Assembly: GCF_002890915.1 (NCBI RefSeq)
Contig: NZ_POUT01000006.1
Span: forward strand, 212,055 to 276,054
Direction of reading: 5' to 3'
Source: Stutzerimonas stutzeri
Lineage (GTDB): Bacteria > Pseudomonadota > Gammaproteobacteria > Pseudomonadales > Pseudomonadaceae
DNA length: 64,000 nt
Shown here: positions 32,921 to 42,119 of the stretch, piece after piece
How positions within the stretch are numbered: the first letter of the stretch is position 1
Layout: every line of letters begins with the position of its first letter
Made by a program: the position numbers and the translations under genes
Notes under the pieces: model-generated
What the model was told of the DNA's origin: nothing
The model's database searches: none
Seen by the model: only the letters and a program-made list of their open reading frames with translations

Positions 32921-33259
32921 TATCTGGTCCTGTGCTCCTGAATAGCTGTTCCCCCGCGGCGCTTGCGGCGAGCGGGCGTCGATCGGCGTATCCGTAGAGC
33001 CGATGCATGCCGCAGCCCCGCCTGGCTGTCGGCCCGCACGCGCTCTAGCTTGCCGCTTCGAGGTATGGCGAGGGTGAAGGTCGGGAGGACTATAAGTCAA
33101 GATTGAACGATGAACATGGCGCCATAAGCCAGCCTGATAATGGTGGGGCCGAGCCGCCGCTCCGTCGGAAAAATCCAGGTGTGGCGTTTCGCTTGCTAGA
33201 CTGCGCGGCCGCGTTCGGCGATGCGTCGAACATTCGATCACACCTGAGCGGAGGTCTGG

Positions 33260-33532
33260 ATGTCGCTGCAGGCGCCCCTGGTCATGAGCCCGGTTTTTCT
33301 TCTCGACTGCATGGCGCTGCTCTGCGCCCTGTGCGGCAGCTGGTTGCTGCTGGCCACCCGCTGGCGCGAGCAGCGCGCGGCAACGCGCTTGCTGGCGGCT
33401 GGCGATTCCGCTGCCGGGGCGGCGGAGGTCGGCCACGCGGCGGCGATTCGCCTCAATCGGCTGTTCTATCGGGCCGGTTTAGCCGGGCTGGCGCTGGCCC
33501 TGGCATTTTCCTGGGGCGGCCAACTGCTCTGA
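33260..33532 (+). CDS. small membrane protein, hypothetical
   Basis: A 90-residue protein with two hydrophobic segments (about residues 10-32 and 70-88) separated by a basic, alanine-rich loop (ATRWREQRAATRLLAAGDSA). The ATG is preceded by GGAGGTCTGG, a strong ribosome site. It lies between two minus-strand genes as a single-gene unit. I do not recognise a family. The 340-base stretch upstream (32921-33259) contains no other gene that I can support. Confidence 0.7.
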   Translation: MSLQAPLVMSPVFLLDCMALLCALCGSWLLLATRWREQRAATRLLAAGDSAAGAAEVGHAAAIRLNRLFYRAGLAGLALALAFSWGGQLL

Positions 33533-33572
33533 CGGCCGCCGCCGCTGTTCGAGCGGCGGCAGGGCGCGGTTC

Positions 33573-34736
33573 TTAGAGCTCCAACCCGGCATTGAGTCGG
33601 TACTGATTGCGTACCGGCATGGCGTACTGCTGGATCAGGTACGGCTGCTGCACGCTGGGGCAGGCGGCCAGGCGCTTGGCCCATTCGGCCTCGGCGCGCT
33701 CCACTTCCTCGCGGCTGAACAGTTCGGCGGCGCTGGGCACCTCGATCTCCGGGTCACGGCCATCCCACAGGCGATAGGCCAGGTAGTGCACGGGAAACAG
33801 GCGGTAGCCGCAGAGGATCTGGCGGTCGACGGCCGCGGCCATCTGCTTGGCGTCCTCGGGGACGTTGTCCATCGGCGTGCCGAAGGCCACGTGGACCCGT
33901 CCCTTGTAACCGGTGATGCCCAGCGCGATGCTGGCGTCGTCCTCGCCCGGCGCCTTGCAATAGCTGCCGGTGGTGGCACGGATGTACAGCTCGCGCGCCT
34001 TGGCCTGGTCGCAGGGGTCGTATTCGTAGCTGATCGCCACCGGAATCGGCCGCAGCGCGGCGAGCGCGTCGGCGAACGACTCGTCCTTGCGACTCATGTG
34101 CAGCATCTTGAGGATCGCCGAATCGGTACGGTCGTCGCCGTCCTTGGCGCGGCCTTCGGCCTGGGCGATCCACACCGATTCGCCGTCGTTACGGATCGAA
34201 TGGTTGATGTAGGCCGAGAGCACCTGGTAGGCCGCCAGTTTCTCGCGGCGCCCGGTGATCGAGCGGCGGACGATGAAGCTCTTGTTCAGGCGCATCAGGT
34301 CGCTGACGAACGGCCGCTGCAGCAGGTTGTCGCCGATGGCGATGCGCGGCGTGCGGATGCCCGCCTGATAGACCGCGTAGTTGACGAAGGCGGGGTCCAT
34401 CACGATGTCCCGGTGGTTGGCCAGGAACAGGTAGGCGCGGCCCTGCTGCAGCTGCTCCAGGCCCGAATAGGTCACCCCGTCGGTGGCGCGTTCGATGGTG
34501 CGGTCGACATAGGCTTCGATCTTGTTCTGCAACGCGTCCACCGTATGAATACTGGCGAACTCGCGGCGCAGCCTGCGGGCGATGATGGGTTTGATCAGCC
34601 AGCCCAGGGTGTCGGCCAGGCGTGGGAAGCGGAAGTGCGCCAGGATATCGAGAAATTCCCGATCGGCGAACAGGCGGGCCATGACGACCGGGACTTCGGT
34701 GTCGGCATAGGGTCGGATGGCTTCGAATTCGTCCAT
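33573..34736 (-). CDS. PlsC-like acyltransferase
   Basis: A 387-residue protein with a central glycerolipid acyltransferase domain: FLANHRDIVMDPAFVNYAVY corresponds to block I, RLNKSFIVRRSITGRREKL to block II and AQAEGRAKDGDDRTDSAILK to block III. In block I the spacing is H-x5-D rather than the usual H-x4-D, which seems to mark a separate subfamily. Relatives are annotated 1-acyl-glycerol-3-phosphate acyltransferase, but the acceptor is unproven. Two adjacent ATGs exist; the second (34736) has better spacing from GAGAG. It is probably cytoplasmic or peripheral, with no clear transmembrane helix. Confidence 0.82.
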   Translation of the reverse strand: MDEFEAIRPYADTEVPVVMARLFADREFLDILAHFRFPRLADTLGWLIKPIIARRLRREFASIHTVDALQNKIEAYVDRTIERATDGVTYSGLEQLQQGRAYLFLANHRDIVMDPAFVNYAVYQAGIRTPRIAIGDNLLQRPFVSDLMRLNKSFIVRRSITGRREKLAAYQVLSAYINHSIRNDGESVWIAQAEGRAKDGDDRTDSAILKMLHMSRKDESFADALAALRPIPVAISYEYDPCDQAKARELYIRATTGSYCKAPGEDDASIALGITGYKGRVHVAFGTPMDNVPEDAKQMAAAVDRQILCGYRLFPVHYLAYRLWDGRDPEIEVPSAAELFSREEVERAEAEWAKRLAACPSVQQPYLIQQYAMPVRNQYRLNAGLEL

Positions 34737-35007
34737 CATGCTCTCTGTAAAGGAAACGGCGAGAAACGGGCTCGTGCGGTGAACACAGCGGGTAATTTGC
34801 TGAACAGGCGGGGCGTCTGGCCCATACTCGGAGCACAGCGACCGCTTTCTCTGCCTGATCGCCCGCCATGTTTCGGCATGCGGCCGGCGCACCTCCTGCG
34901 AGGCGCACCTTGGTCAGTTCTTGGGTTTGCCGGTTTTCGGCGCGCTTGCGATGAGAAACCGGGACCTCAGAGACGGCGATTATAGCGACAAGTCACGTGG
35001 AGGACCG

Positions 35008-35190
35008 ATGCTGGAAGCACAGCTCTATCAATGCCCGTACTGTGGCGAGCCGGTCGAGGCCCTGCTCGATCTCAGTGGTGGCGATCAGCAGTACATCGAG
35101 GATTGCCCGGTGTGCTGCCGGCCGATCGTGTTCGATCTGCGCACCGACGGTGTCCACTGGCAACTCGGGACCTTCAGGGAGGACGAGTGA
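35008..35190 (+). CDS. CPXCG motif-containing cysteine-rich protein
   Basis: A 60-residue protein with two CxxC knuckles, YQCPYCGEP and EDCPVCCRPI, which together form a small zinc ribbon. The GGAGGACCG box precedes the ATG. It overlaps the DUF2007 gene by one base (TGATG), so the two are translationally coupled. Proteins with this CPXCG signature are widespread in gammaproteobacteria, and their role is unknown. Confidence 0.92.
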   Translation: MLEAQLYQCPYCGEPVEALLDLSGGDQQYIEDCPVCCRPIVFDLRTDGVHWQLGTFREDE

Positions 35191-35450
35191 TGCAGCGTAT
35201 CTACGAACCGCGCGACCTGCTGGAGGCGCAGATGCTCAGCGGCATGCTGATGGGCGAGGGCATCGATGCCTTTCTGGCCGGCAGCCATCTGCTGGGCGCC
35301 ATGGGTGAGTTGCCGGCGGCGGGGCTGCTGGGGCTGATGGTGGCTGACGAGGATGCCGAGCGGGCACGCCAGCTGATCGCCGCGTACAATGGCGCCGAGC
35401 CGTTGCCGGGCGATGAACCGGAGAGTTACCCCGGCGAATTGATCTGCTGA
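35190..35450 (+). CDS. DUF2007 family protein
   Basis: An 86-residue protein with the DUF2007 (putative signal-transducing) domain: RIYEPRDLLEAQMLSGMLMG, GIDAFLAGSHLLGAMGELP and the GLMVADEDAERARQLI block. This fold resembles PII-like or ferredoxin-like small domains. It is coupled to the CPXCG gene and followed 11 bases later by the SRAP gene, forming a likely three-gene unit. No function is established. Confidence 0.9.
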   Translation: MQRIYEPRDLLEAQMLSGMLMGEGIDAFLAGSHLLGAMGELPAAGLLGLMVADEDAERARQLIAAYNGAEPLPGDEPESYPGELIC

Positions 35451-35461
35451 CGAGTCTTTCT

Positions 35462-36079
35462 ATGTGTGGCCGCTACGCCCTTTTTCGCTGGAGCCAGGAT
35501 TTTGCCGCCTTGCCCGGTTTCCCCGCTGACCAGCAGCCGCACTGGAGCCTGGCGCCTGGCGCCTCGGTGCTGTTGCTGCGCCAGGTCGACGAGCAGTTGC
35601 AACTGAGCCGGGTGCGTTGGGGGTTGACGCCCGCCTGGCTCACCGACCTGACCCGCACGCCTGCGCAGGCGCGCGCCGAAACCCTGGCCGAGCAGCCGAT
35701 GTTTCGTGAGGCCTTCCGCCTGCGGCGCGGCCTGCTGCCGGCCAACGGCTTCTATGAGTGGCGTGGTAGCGCTCGCAAGCGGCCCTACTGGATGACCGGC
35801 GAAGGCTCGCTGAATTGGTTCGCGGCCTTGTGGGAGGCCTATCCGGTCGAAGGGCATACCTACCTGAGCGCCGCGGTGGTGACCCTGCCGGCGGCGAACC
35901 TGCGCCGGCCGCTGATGCTCGACGAGGCGGGGCGCTCCGCCTGGCTCGATCCGACGACCCCGCTGGACGTCTTGCAGGCGCTGCTCGGCCAGTCGCAACC
36001 GGCGCTGCGCGAGCGCCCGCTGGCGACGCTGGTGAACGATCCGAAGCTCGATGCGCCGGAGTGCCTGACACCGGCGTAG
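35462..36079 (+). CDS. SRAP domain protein (YedK/HMCES-like), divergent active site
   Basis: A 205-residue SOS-response-associated peptidase (SRAP) protein. In this family Cys2 becomes N-terminal and forms a thiazolidine crosslink with abasic sites in single-stranded DNA. Here MCGRYALF supplies Cys2, WSLAPGAS and RVRWGLTPAW align with the DNA-binding strands, and GFYEW retains the catalytic glutamate. However, the asparagine of the usual NARxET motif is replaced (QARAET), and the histidine of the IHDRRP-type motif appears to be asparagine (ANLRRP). The crosslinking cysteine is kept but two supporting residues are not. It is the last gene of the CPXCG-DUF2007-SRAP group. Confidence 0.88.
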   Translation: MCGRYALFRWSQDFAALPGFPADQQPHWSLAPGASVLLLRQVDEQLQLSRVRWGLTPAWLTDLTRTPAQARAETLAEQPMFREAFRLRRGLLPANGFYEWRGSARKRPYWMTGEGSLNWFAALWEAYPVEGHTYLSAAVVTLPAANLRRPLMLDEAGRSAWLDPTTPLDVLQALLGQSQPALRERPLATLVNDPKLDAPECLTPA

Positions 36080-36116
36080 CCTGGGGCGGGCGGCGCTCTG
36101 CCGAGGTGTGCGGCGG

Positions 36117-36345
36117 CGCAACCCAACGCTCATCGATGTGCCGCCTGTTGCATCGCCCGTTGGGCTTCGCTTCGCTCAGGCTGCGCGCCCCGACCCAACC
36201 TACGGCTGCTCCGCCCATATGCACGGAGTGCACGCCGTAGGTTGCGGTTGAGGCGCGTAGCGCCGAAGCCCAACACCACGCCGAAGTGATGGTTGACGCC
36301 TTGCTCGTTGGGCTTGGCTCAGCCTCGGCGGCTCCACCCAGCCTG
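36117..36345. repeat. cluster of GTTGGGCTTCG-type palindromic repeats
   Basis: Several inverted units occur in tandem: CGCAACCCAACGC...CCGTTGGGCTTCGCTTCGC, then GACCCAACCTACG with GTAGGTTGCGGTTGAGGCGC, then GCGCCGAAGCCCAACACC and a final CTCGTTGGGCTTGG. The same family is seen at 31298-31389. It lies between the converging SRAP and chemoreceptor genes; no other gene is visible in 36080-36371. Confidence 0.75.
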
Positions 36346-36371
36346 CATAAGCCGGCGCCTTGCGGGCCCTT

Positions 36372-38501
36372 TCAGACCCTGAACTGGTTGATCAGCCGGC
36401 GCTGTTGCTCGGCCAGGCGTGTCAGGCCGGCACTGGCCTGGCTGGCCTCCTCGGCACCGCCGGCGACCTGCTGGGCCACTTCGCCGATATTGTTGACGTT
36501 GCGGTTGATGTCCTCGGCGACGGCGCTTTGCTCTTCGGCGGCGCTGGCGATCTGGTTGTTCATGTCGTTGATCAGCGAGACCGCCTGGGTGATCGCCAGC
36601 AGCGCTTCGGCGGCGGCGCTGGCCTGCTCGACGCTGTGCAACGTGCGGCTCTGGCTCTGTTCCATCACGGCGACGACGTCCCGCGTGCCGTTCTGCAACT
36701 GCTGGATCATCTGCTGGATCTCGCCGGTGGCCTGCTGGGTCTTCTGCGCCAGGTTGCGCACCTCGTCGGCCACCACGGCGAATCCGCGGCCCTGCTCGCC
36801 GGCGCGGGCGGCCTCGATCGCCGCGTTGAGGGCGAGCAGGTTGGTCTGTTCGGCGATGCTGCGGATGGTCACCAGGATGGCGTCGATGTTTTCGCTGTCT
36901 CGTGCCAGGGCCTGCACCACGTCCACCGCGCGGCCGATCTCGCCGGCCAGTTCGGTGATGGTCGAGCCGGTGTCCTGGACGATATGACGACCCTGGTTGG
37001 CGGCGCGGTCGGCGTTGCTCGCCGCCTCGGCGGCCTGGCTGGCGTTACGTGCCACATCCTGCGCGGTGGCGGTCATCTGGTGCACCGCGGTGGCGACCTG
37101 CTCGATCTCGGCCAGCTGGGTCTGCACGCCCTTGTCGGTGCGGATGGCGATGTCGGCGGTGTGTTCCGAGGCATCGCTGACCTGCTGCACCGAGCCGACC
37201 ACCTCGCCGATCATGCCCTGCAGGCGCGCGAGGAACGCGTTGAAGCCGGCGGCGATCTGCCCCAGTTCATTGCGGCTGTCGATGTTCAGGCGCTGGGTGA
37301 GGTCGCCTTCGCCCTGGCCGATGTCGTCGAGCATGGCCACCATGTCCCGCAGGGGCCGGGTGATGCGCCGGCTGATCAGCCAGAGGGCGGCGAGCCCGAT
37401 CATCGCGATCAGCAGGCCGATCAGCAGCATGGCAGCGAGGCTGCTGTGGTTTTCCTGGGCCAGGGCGGTGATGAGCTGTTCCAGGTCCTGCATGACCACG
37501 GCCAGCGGCAGTTCCAGCATCAGCACCCAGCGGGCATCGGTGTCGGTGAAGGAAAAGGGCAGCAACACCTCGATCAGGCCGCGTGTTTCGTCGACCTGAT
37601 AGTGGACCTGGCCGACCGGCAATCGCTCGATGCTCTTCAAGGCTTCGGGGGCGAGAATCTGCGCCGCCGGTTTGCCGAGCAGGGCGGCGTCGTGGCTGTA
37701 GGCGGCCAGGCGGCCGTTGCCGGAGATTAGCGCGATCTTGCCGACACCGCCGTAGAGCTGGTCGTTGACGCCGCCGAGCAGCTGCTGGATGAAGTCGACC
37801 CGGATGTCGGCGCCGACGATGCCTTGAAACTTGCCGTCGATGATGATCGGGGCGCTGAACGAGGACAGCAGCGCCTTTTCACCATTCATTTCATAGGGAG
37901 CCGGATCGCCCACGCAGGATTTCAGGTGCTCGCGCGGGCACAGGTAGTACTCGCCGGCGCGTACGCCGGTCTCGAGCAGCGTGGTGTCTTCGATGTCGGT
38001 GAGCCTGTCGAGCACCACGCTGCCGCCGTTGTCGCGATACAGCCAGCTGGCGAAACGGCCATTGAGCATGCCGGGCGCGTCGCCGCGGTACATCACGTCG
38101 TTGGCGTCCACGCCGTTGGGTTCCCAGGCGATGAACGTACTGTTCAGCGCCGGGTTCTGCAGCAGGGTCTCCCGTGCCAGATTGATCAGTTCCTCGCGGG
38201 TGAGGTTGGCCATGGGCATGCCCTGGTCATCGGTCATGCCGGGCAGGGCGTTGACCCGGGCGAGGCCGATGGCGATCTGCAGCGGCTCCTGCAGCTGCGC
38301 CTGGAGGCGGCTGACCTGCCATTGCGCCAGGGCGGTCACGCGTTGTTCGGCCATGCCTTCGATCAGCCCCCGGGTACGCTCCTCGACCAGTTCCTGGGTA
38401 CGCATGCCGGATACCATCGCGTAGAGCAGCAGGGCCGCGATGATGGCGAGCGTACAGGCTCCGGCGAGGGCGGCGAAGGAGGTCTGGATCGATCTGAACA
38501 T
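36372..38501 (-). CDS. methyl-accepting chemotaxis protein with dCache sensor
   Basis: A 709-residue chemoreceptor. A first membrane helix (about 10-32) is followed by a large periplasmic dCache-type sensor (about 40-340), a second membrane helix (about 356-377), HAMP (378-430) and a cytoplasmic signalling domain. The hairpin tip [20 protein letters not shown] lies at about 551-570 and binds CheA/CheW. The sensor contains [11 protein letters not shown] and FQGIVGADI, typical of dCache, but I cannot assign a ligand. There is no C-terminal NWETF-type pentapeptide for CheR/CheB tethering. It is transcribed alone. Confidence 0.95.
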   Translation of the reverse strand: MFRSIQTSFAALAGACTLAIIAALLLYAMVSGMRTQELVEERTRGLIEGMAEQRVTALAQWQVSRLQAQLQEPLQIAIGLARVNALPGMTDDQGMPMANLTREELINLARETLLQNPALNSTFIAWEPNGVDANDVMYRGDAPGMLNGRFASWLYRDNGGSVVLDRLTDIEDTTLLETGVRAGEYYLCPREHLKSCVGDPAPYEMNGEKALLSSFSAPIIIDGKFQGIVGADIRVDFIQQLLGGVNDQLYGGVGKIALISGNGRLAAYSHDAALLGKPAAQILAPEALKSIERLPVGQVHYQVDETRGLIEVLLPFSFTDTDARWVLMLELPLAVVMQDLEQLITALAQENHSSLAAMLLIGLLIAMIGLAALWLISRRITRPLRDMVAMLDDIGQGEGDLTQRLNIDSRNELGQIAAGFNAFLARLQGMIGEVVGSVQQVSDASEHTADIAIRTDKGVQTQLAEIEQVATAVHQMTATAQDVARNASQAAEAASNADRAANQGRHIVQDTGSTITELAGEIGRAVDVVQALARDSENIDAILVTIRSIAEQTNLLALNAAIEAARAGEQGRGFAVVADEVRNLAQKTQQATGEIQQMIQQLQNGTRDVVAVMEQSQSRTLHSVEQASAAAEALLAITQAVSLINDMNNQIASAAEEQSAVAEDINRNVNNIGEVAQQVAGGAEEASQASAGLTRLAEQQRRLINQFRV

Positions 38502-38793
38502 GGCGTGGCTGCTCTTGTTGGCTACGTCTGGTTCTGACGCTATCGGCAGGTTTCGTCATTGCTGCAGCCGCGCCTGTCGGTTGCCGGGGCGCCGGGCCGG
38601 CGCGGGGGCACGAGCGGCTCTGCGCTGCGGATTGCGTCGAACGCCGCCGGGCGGCGTTGCGCGAGTGCCCGTGGCCTGGGTGGCGTGCCTTGTGAGGTGC
38701 CGTTCGGCTTGCCGTCATTCGCTGCAGCGACGCGGCTTGCGATGAAACGGGAACAGCCCCTAGCATACGGCGCAGATTCCCCGGAGAAGCTCC

Positions 38794-39612
38794 ATGTTCA
38801 AGCCGCAACCATTGCCCATGCTGATCGCCGCCGCGCTGCTGGCGGGCTGTCAGGCCGTCAATACCACCAGCGGTGGCGCCGTGGGCGTCGACCGCAAGCA
38901 GTACATGTTCAGCATGCTGTCGACCGAACAGGTCAACCAGATGTATGCCCAGTCCTATCAGGAGACGCTCAGCGCAGCCTCGAGCAAGGGGGTGCTGGAG
39001 CAGAACAGCGCAGTGAGCAAGCGGGTCAATGCCATCGCCCAGCGCTTGATCGCCAAGGTCTCGGTGTTCCGTCCGGATGCGGCGCAATGGGCCTGGGACG
39101 TCAACGTGATCGACAGCCCCGAGCTCAACGCCAACTGCGGGCCGGGCGGCAAGATCATCTTCTATACCGGGCTGATCGAGAAGCTGAAACTCACCGACGA
39201 CGAGATCGCCGCGGTGATGGGCCATGAGATTGCCCATGCGCTGCGCGAGCATGGGCGCGAGGCTATGTCCAAGGCCTACGGCGTGCAGATGGCTACCCAG
39301 CTGGGCTCGGCCATGGGCGTGGGGACCGGCGGCCTGCAGTTGGCGAACATGGGCGTGGAGTACCTGATGACCCTGCCCAACAGCCGCAGCAACGAGAACG
39401 AGGCGGACCTGATCGGCCTCGAGCTGGCCGCGCGTGCCGGCTACAACCCGAACGCCGCGCTCACTCTCTGGGAGAAGATGGCTTCGGCCGGTGGTTCGGC
39501 GCCGCCGGAGTTCATGAGCACGCACCCGTCGTCCAGCACCCGTACCGCGGCGCTGAAAGCCAATATTCCGAAAGTCATGCCGCTCTACGAGCAGGCCCGC
39601 AGCGGCCGTTGA
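38794..39612 (+). CDS. M48 family metallopeptidase, lipoprotein
   Basis: A 272-residue lipoprotein (lipobox LLAGC near residue 19) of the M48 peptidase family, similar in layout to E. coli LoiP and YcaL. The zinc motif is HEIAHAL in AAVMGHEIAHALREHGREAM, and the third ligand glutamate is in NENEADLIGLELAARAGYNP. No long transmembrane anchor follows, so it is probably a periplasmic outer-membrane-attached protease involved in envelope protein quality control. CCGGAGAAGCTCC precedes the ATG. Confidence 0.93.
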   Translation: MFKPQPLPMLIAAALLAGCQAVNTTSGGAVGVDRKQYMFSMLSTEQVNQMYAQSYQETLSAASSKGVLEQNSAVSKRVNAIAQRLIAKVSVFRPDAAQWAWDVNVIDSPELNANCGPGGKIIFYTGLIEKLKLTDDEIAAVMGHEIAHALREHGREAMSKAYGVQMATQLGSAMGVGTGGLQLANMGVEYLMTLPNSRSNENEADLIGLELAARAGYNPNAALTLWEKMASAGGSAPPEFMSTHPSSSTRTAALKANIPKVMPLYEQARSGR

Positions 39613-39636
39613 TCCGGCCCGCTGTCATCCGGCCGT

Positions 39637-40080
39637 TCAGGTCGGTGGCAGCAAGGCGCCGAGAGGGGTGTCGATGCCCAGTTGCAGGCGCACCCCCTCG
39701 AGGTCGATCAGCGTGGTGATCTCTTCGATGTCGCCGGCCGGGTTCAGCGTCCAGACGCTCATCGCGGCGATGGCGAGGATCTTGTCGCTGGCCGGATAGC
39801 CGAGCAGTGGCATCGCCAGCGTCCCCATCACCGTGCTGGACGTGACGACCTTGTGGCCTTCGCAGATGCATTCGTCCACCACCACTTCCAGGTCCGGCAT
39901 CGCGCTGCGCACGTTGCGCACTAGCTCGGCGAAGCCGGCACTGTTCAGCGGCTGGCTGATGAATGAGCCCTTGTAGCTGAAATACTTGCTCTGCATCTGT
40001 TCGGAAAGGGCCAGGCGGCCCTTGTTCCAACTCAGGTCGATATGGTTGCAGACTCGTTTCTTGCGTCCATCCGCTGACAT
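39637..40080 (-). CDS. SnoaL-like / ester cyclase family NTF2-fold protein
   Basis: A 147-residue soluble protein with the SnoaL-like cone fold: the segment PLNSAGFAELVRNVRSAMPD followed by LEVVVDECICEGHKVVTSST and LAIAAMSVWTLNPAGDIEEI matches the ester cyclase/SnoaL family. Members range from polyketide cyclases to proteins of unknown role. With no biosynthetic neighbours here, a specific reaction cannot be assigned. It converges with the M48 peptidase gene, with 24 bases between their stops. Confidence 0.8.
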   Translation of the reverse strand: MSADGRKKRVCNHIDLSWNKGRLALSEQMQSKYFSYKGSFISQPLNSAGFAELVRNVRSAMPDLEVVVDECICEGHKVVTSSTVMGTLAMPLLGYPASDKILAIAAMSVWTLNPAGDIEEITTLIDLEGVRLQLGIDTPLGALLPPT

Positions 40081-40165
40081 GCAGCCTGGTCTCCTCGGGG
40101 CGCTGATGGTGCGCTGCGGCTGCGCACTCTATCAGCTCCCCGGCCTTGCGGATTTGCGCTGGGTA

Positions 40166-40753
40166 TCAGCCTGAGACAATCGCGCCCATGCTCAGCGCTT
40201 CGTAACCGGCATAAAGCGCCAACGCCGCGAACCCTGCAGCCGCGACCCGACGAATCAGCGCCAGCGGCAGGCGATCGGCGGCGAAATGGCTGGCCAGGAC
40301 CACCGGGACATTGGCCAGCAGCATGCCGGCCGTGGTGCCGAGGATCACCAGGATGAATTCGGGGTACTGCGCGGCCAGCATCACCGTGGCGATCTGCGTC
40401 TTGTCGCCCATCTCGGCGATGAAGAAGGCCACGATGGTGGCGACGAAGGGACCGTAGGGGCGGCCGAGGCGGGTGTCGTCGTCATCCAGCTTGTCGGGGA
40501 CCAGCGTCCAGGCGGCGACGGCGGCGAAGCTGAAGGCCAGGATCCAGCTCAGCATCACCGGTGACAACAGGCTCGATACCCAGCTGCCGACCGCGCCGGC
40601 TGCCGCATGATTGGCCAGGGTCGCGACGACGATCCCCCAGATGATCGGCCACGGGCGTCGATAGCGGGCCGCCAGCAGCAGCGCGAGCAATTGCGTCTTG
40701 TCGCCGATTTCGGCCAGGGCAACGATCAGGGTGGGGACGAAGAAAGATTCCAA
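40166..40753 (-). CDS. TMEM165/GDT1 family manganese exporter (MneA-type)
   Basis: A 195-residue polytopic membrane protein with two copies of the UPF0016 signature, AEIGDKTQLLALLLAARY near the N-terminus and AEMGDKTQIATVMLAAQY in the second half; these acidic motifs form the cation path. Bacterial members export manganese. The start is a TTG (reading LESFFVPTLIVALAEIGDKT) with AAGGAA six bases upstream; no ATG or GTG in frame gives a sensible N-terminus. A yybP-ykoY-type manganese riboswitch lies in the leader, which strongly supports the Mn assignment. Confidence 0.92.
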   Translation of the reverse strand: MESFFVPTLIVALAEIGDKTQLLALLLAARYRRPWPIIWGIVVATLANHAAAGAVGSWVSSLLSPVMLSWILAFSFAAVAAWTLVPDKLDDDDTRLGRPYGPFVATIVAFFIAEMGDKTQIATVMLAAQYPEFILVILGTTAGMLLANVPVVLASHFAADRLPLALIRRVAAAGFAALALYAGYEALSMGAIVSG

Positions 40754-40848
40754 GTGGCATTCCTTAAGGGCGGGTCGACAGTTCTCCATGACACGCACCA
40801 CCTGCCCGCCCGGGTCAGGTGTACATGTCATGGGTCTTGTCAAACCGG

Positions 40849-40962
40849 GGCCGGGCGTAGGGCTACGCCCTGGCCGGTCGCATGCGCCATGGTCTGCGGA
40901 CCAAGTATGTTGACGCATGCCGGACGAGCGGGGCGCTCGTCGGAGACTACTCCCCCAAGGAC
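40849..40962 (-). promoter_or_regulatory. yybP-ykoY-type manganese riboswitch in the leader of the Mn exporter gene
   Basis: Read on the minus strand, the leader contains CCTTGGGGGAGTAG (the conserved GGGGAGTAG loop), then GCGTCAACATACTTGG and CAGACCATGGCGCATGCGAC, which match the conserved L1/L3 loops of yybP-ykoY elements, and CCAGG, which closes helix P1. Directly after, GGGCGTAG and CTACGCCC form a hairpin whose 5' side overlaps the P1 strand, so the two structures exclude each other. Manganese binding should stabilise P1, remove the hairpin and allow expression. The start codon is about 95 bases further on. Confidence 0.85.
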
Positions 40963-41017
40963 GGCGGCGAGTTTGCCGCAAGCCGCCCCTGGGTGCAAGC
41001 GCCTGCGGCGGCTGGCA

Positions 41018-42016
41018 TCAGCCGCGCGGGGCCCGGTAGATGCGAAAGCCATCGCGCTCGGCCAGCGTCTGGCAGGGGCCGAGGTGGCGCTCGATCAGCG
41101 GTGGGTACTTGAGGAAGGTATTGGCCACCAGGCGCAGCTCGCCGCCGCCGAGCAGGTGTTCGGCCGCATGCTCAATCAGTGCCTCGCTGGCTTCGTAGCT
41201 GGTATGCACGCCCTGGTGGAACGGCGGGTTGCTGACGATCGCGGCCAGCTGCCGCGGCGCGGCGTGGATGCCGTCGCCGGCGATCACCTCGCCCTCCAGT
41301 CCGTTGGCGGCCAGCGTCATGCGGCTGCTCTCGACGGCGAAGGCGTCGACGTCGAGCAGCACCACCTCGCTCTGCGGGTAGCGCCGCTTCAGCACGGCAC
41401 CGAGGATGCCGGCGCCGCAGCCGAAGTCGAGCAGGCGCCCGTTCGGCAGGCCGTCGAGGTGTTCGAGCAGCAAGGCGCTGCCGCGATCGAGCCGGCCATG
41501 GCTGAATACCCCGGGTAGGCTGATCACCTCGAGCGGGCCGTCCGCCAGCTGCAGGCTGAAGCGCTGGGCCAGCGCCGGCAGGTCCGGCAGCGCCGGTGCC
41601 TGCTCGACCTGAACCTGCCAGAGCTGGCAATGGCGCGCGCTGTCGAGCTTGCGCGGGGCACCGTAGCCGGCCAGCTGCCTGGCGGCGCGCTCGACCCCGG
41701 CGCGCTTCTCGCCGACCAGGTACAGCGGACGACCCTCGAGCCCGGCCGCCAGCGTCTGCAGCAGATACTCGGTCAGCTCTCGGGATTTCGGCAGGAACAG
41801 CACGGCGGCCTCGAAGTCCGCTTGGGCAGGCGTGACGCCGAAACTGCAACGTCCGGCAAAGCGCCGCTCCAGCAACTGTTGCTCGCCGGCATGCCAGCTC
41901 CAGCCGGTTGCCCCAGGCAGATGGCCCAGCAGATCGTCGGCGGGCAGGCCGGCCAGCAGCAGCTTGCCGCCGAACAGTTCGGCCTGGCGCAGCAGCACTT
42001 CGCTTCGGGGGTCCAT
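41018..42016 (-). CDS. rsmC: 16S rRNA (guanine(1207)-N2)-methyltransferase RsmC
   Basis: A 332-residue protein with two methyltransferase-like halves. The N-terminal half is degenerate ([20 protein letters not shown] onward), and the C-terminal half carries the SAM motif [20 protein letters not shown] and the catalytic [10 protein letters not shown] motif of guanine-N2 methyltransferases. This two-domain layout and length match RsmC, which methylates G1207 of 16S rRNA in the small subunit. The ATG at 42016 has AGGAGA seven bases upstream. Confidence 0.92.
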   Translation of the reverse strand: MDPRSEVLLRQAELFGGKLLLAGLPADDLLGHLPGATGWSWHAGEQQLLERRFAGRCSFGVTPAQADFEAAVLFLPKSRELTEYLLQTLAAGLEGRPLYLVGEKRAGVERAARQLAGYGAPRKLDSARHCQLWQVQVEQAPALPDLPALAQRFSLQLADGPLEVISLPGVFSHGRLDRGSALLLEHLDGLPNGRLLDFGCGAGILGAVLKRRYPQSEVVLLDVDAFAVESSRMTLAANGLEGEVIAGDGIHAAPRQLAAIVSNPPFHQGVHTSYEASEALIEHAAEHLLGGGELRLVANTFLKYPPLIERHLGPCQTLAERDGFRIYRAPRG

Positions 42017-42119
42017 GGGGCGTCTCCTGAAAAAGTCCGGGAGCTTAGGGGCTGTTGGCGTTTCGCCGCAAGTTGTGACGCGCCATGGCGCCAAAGAGCC
42101 GAAATAGCGCTTTCAGGTC

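Noticed and set aside
36117..36345. CRISPR-like array of repeated short units
   Set aside because: The units are imperfect palindromes of unequal spacing, with no regular spacers and no cas genes; they fit the common GTTGGGCTTCG intergenic repeat class.
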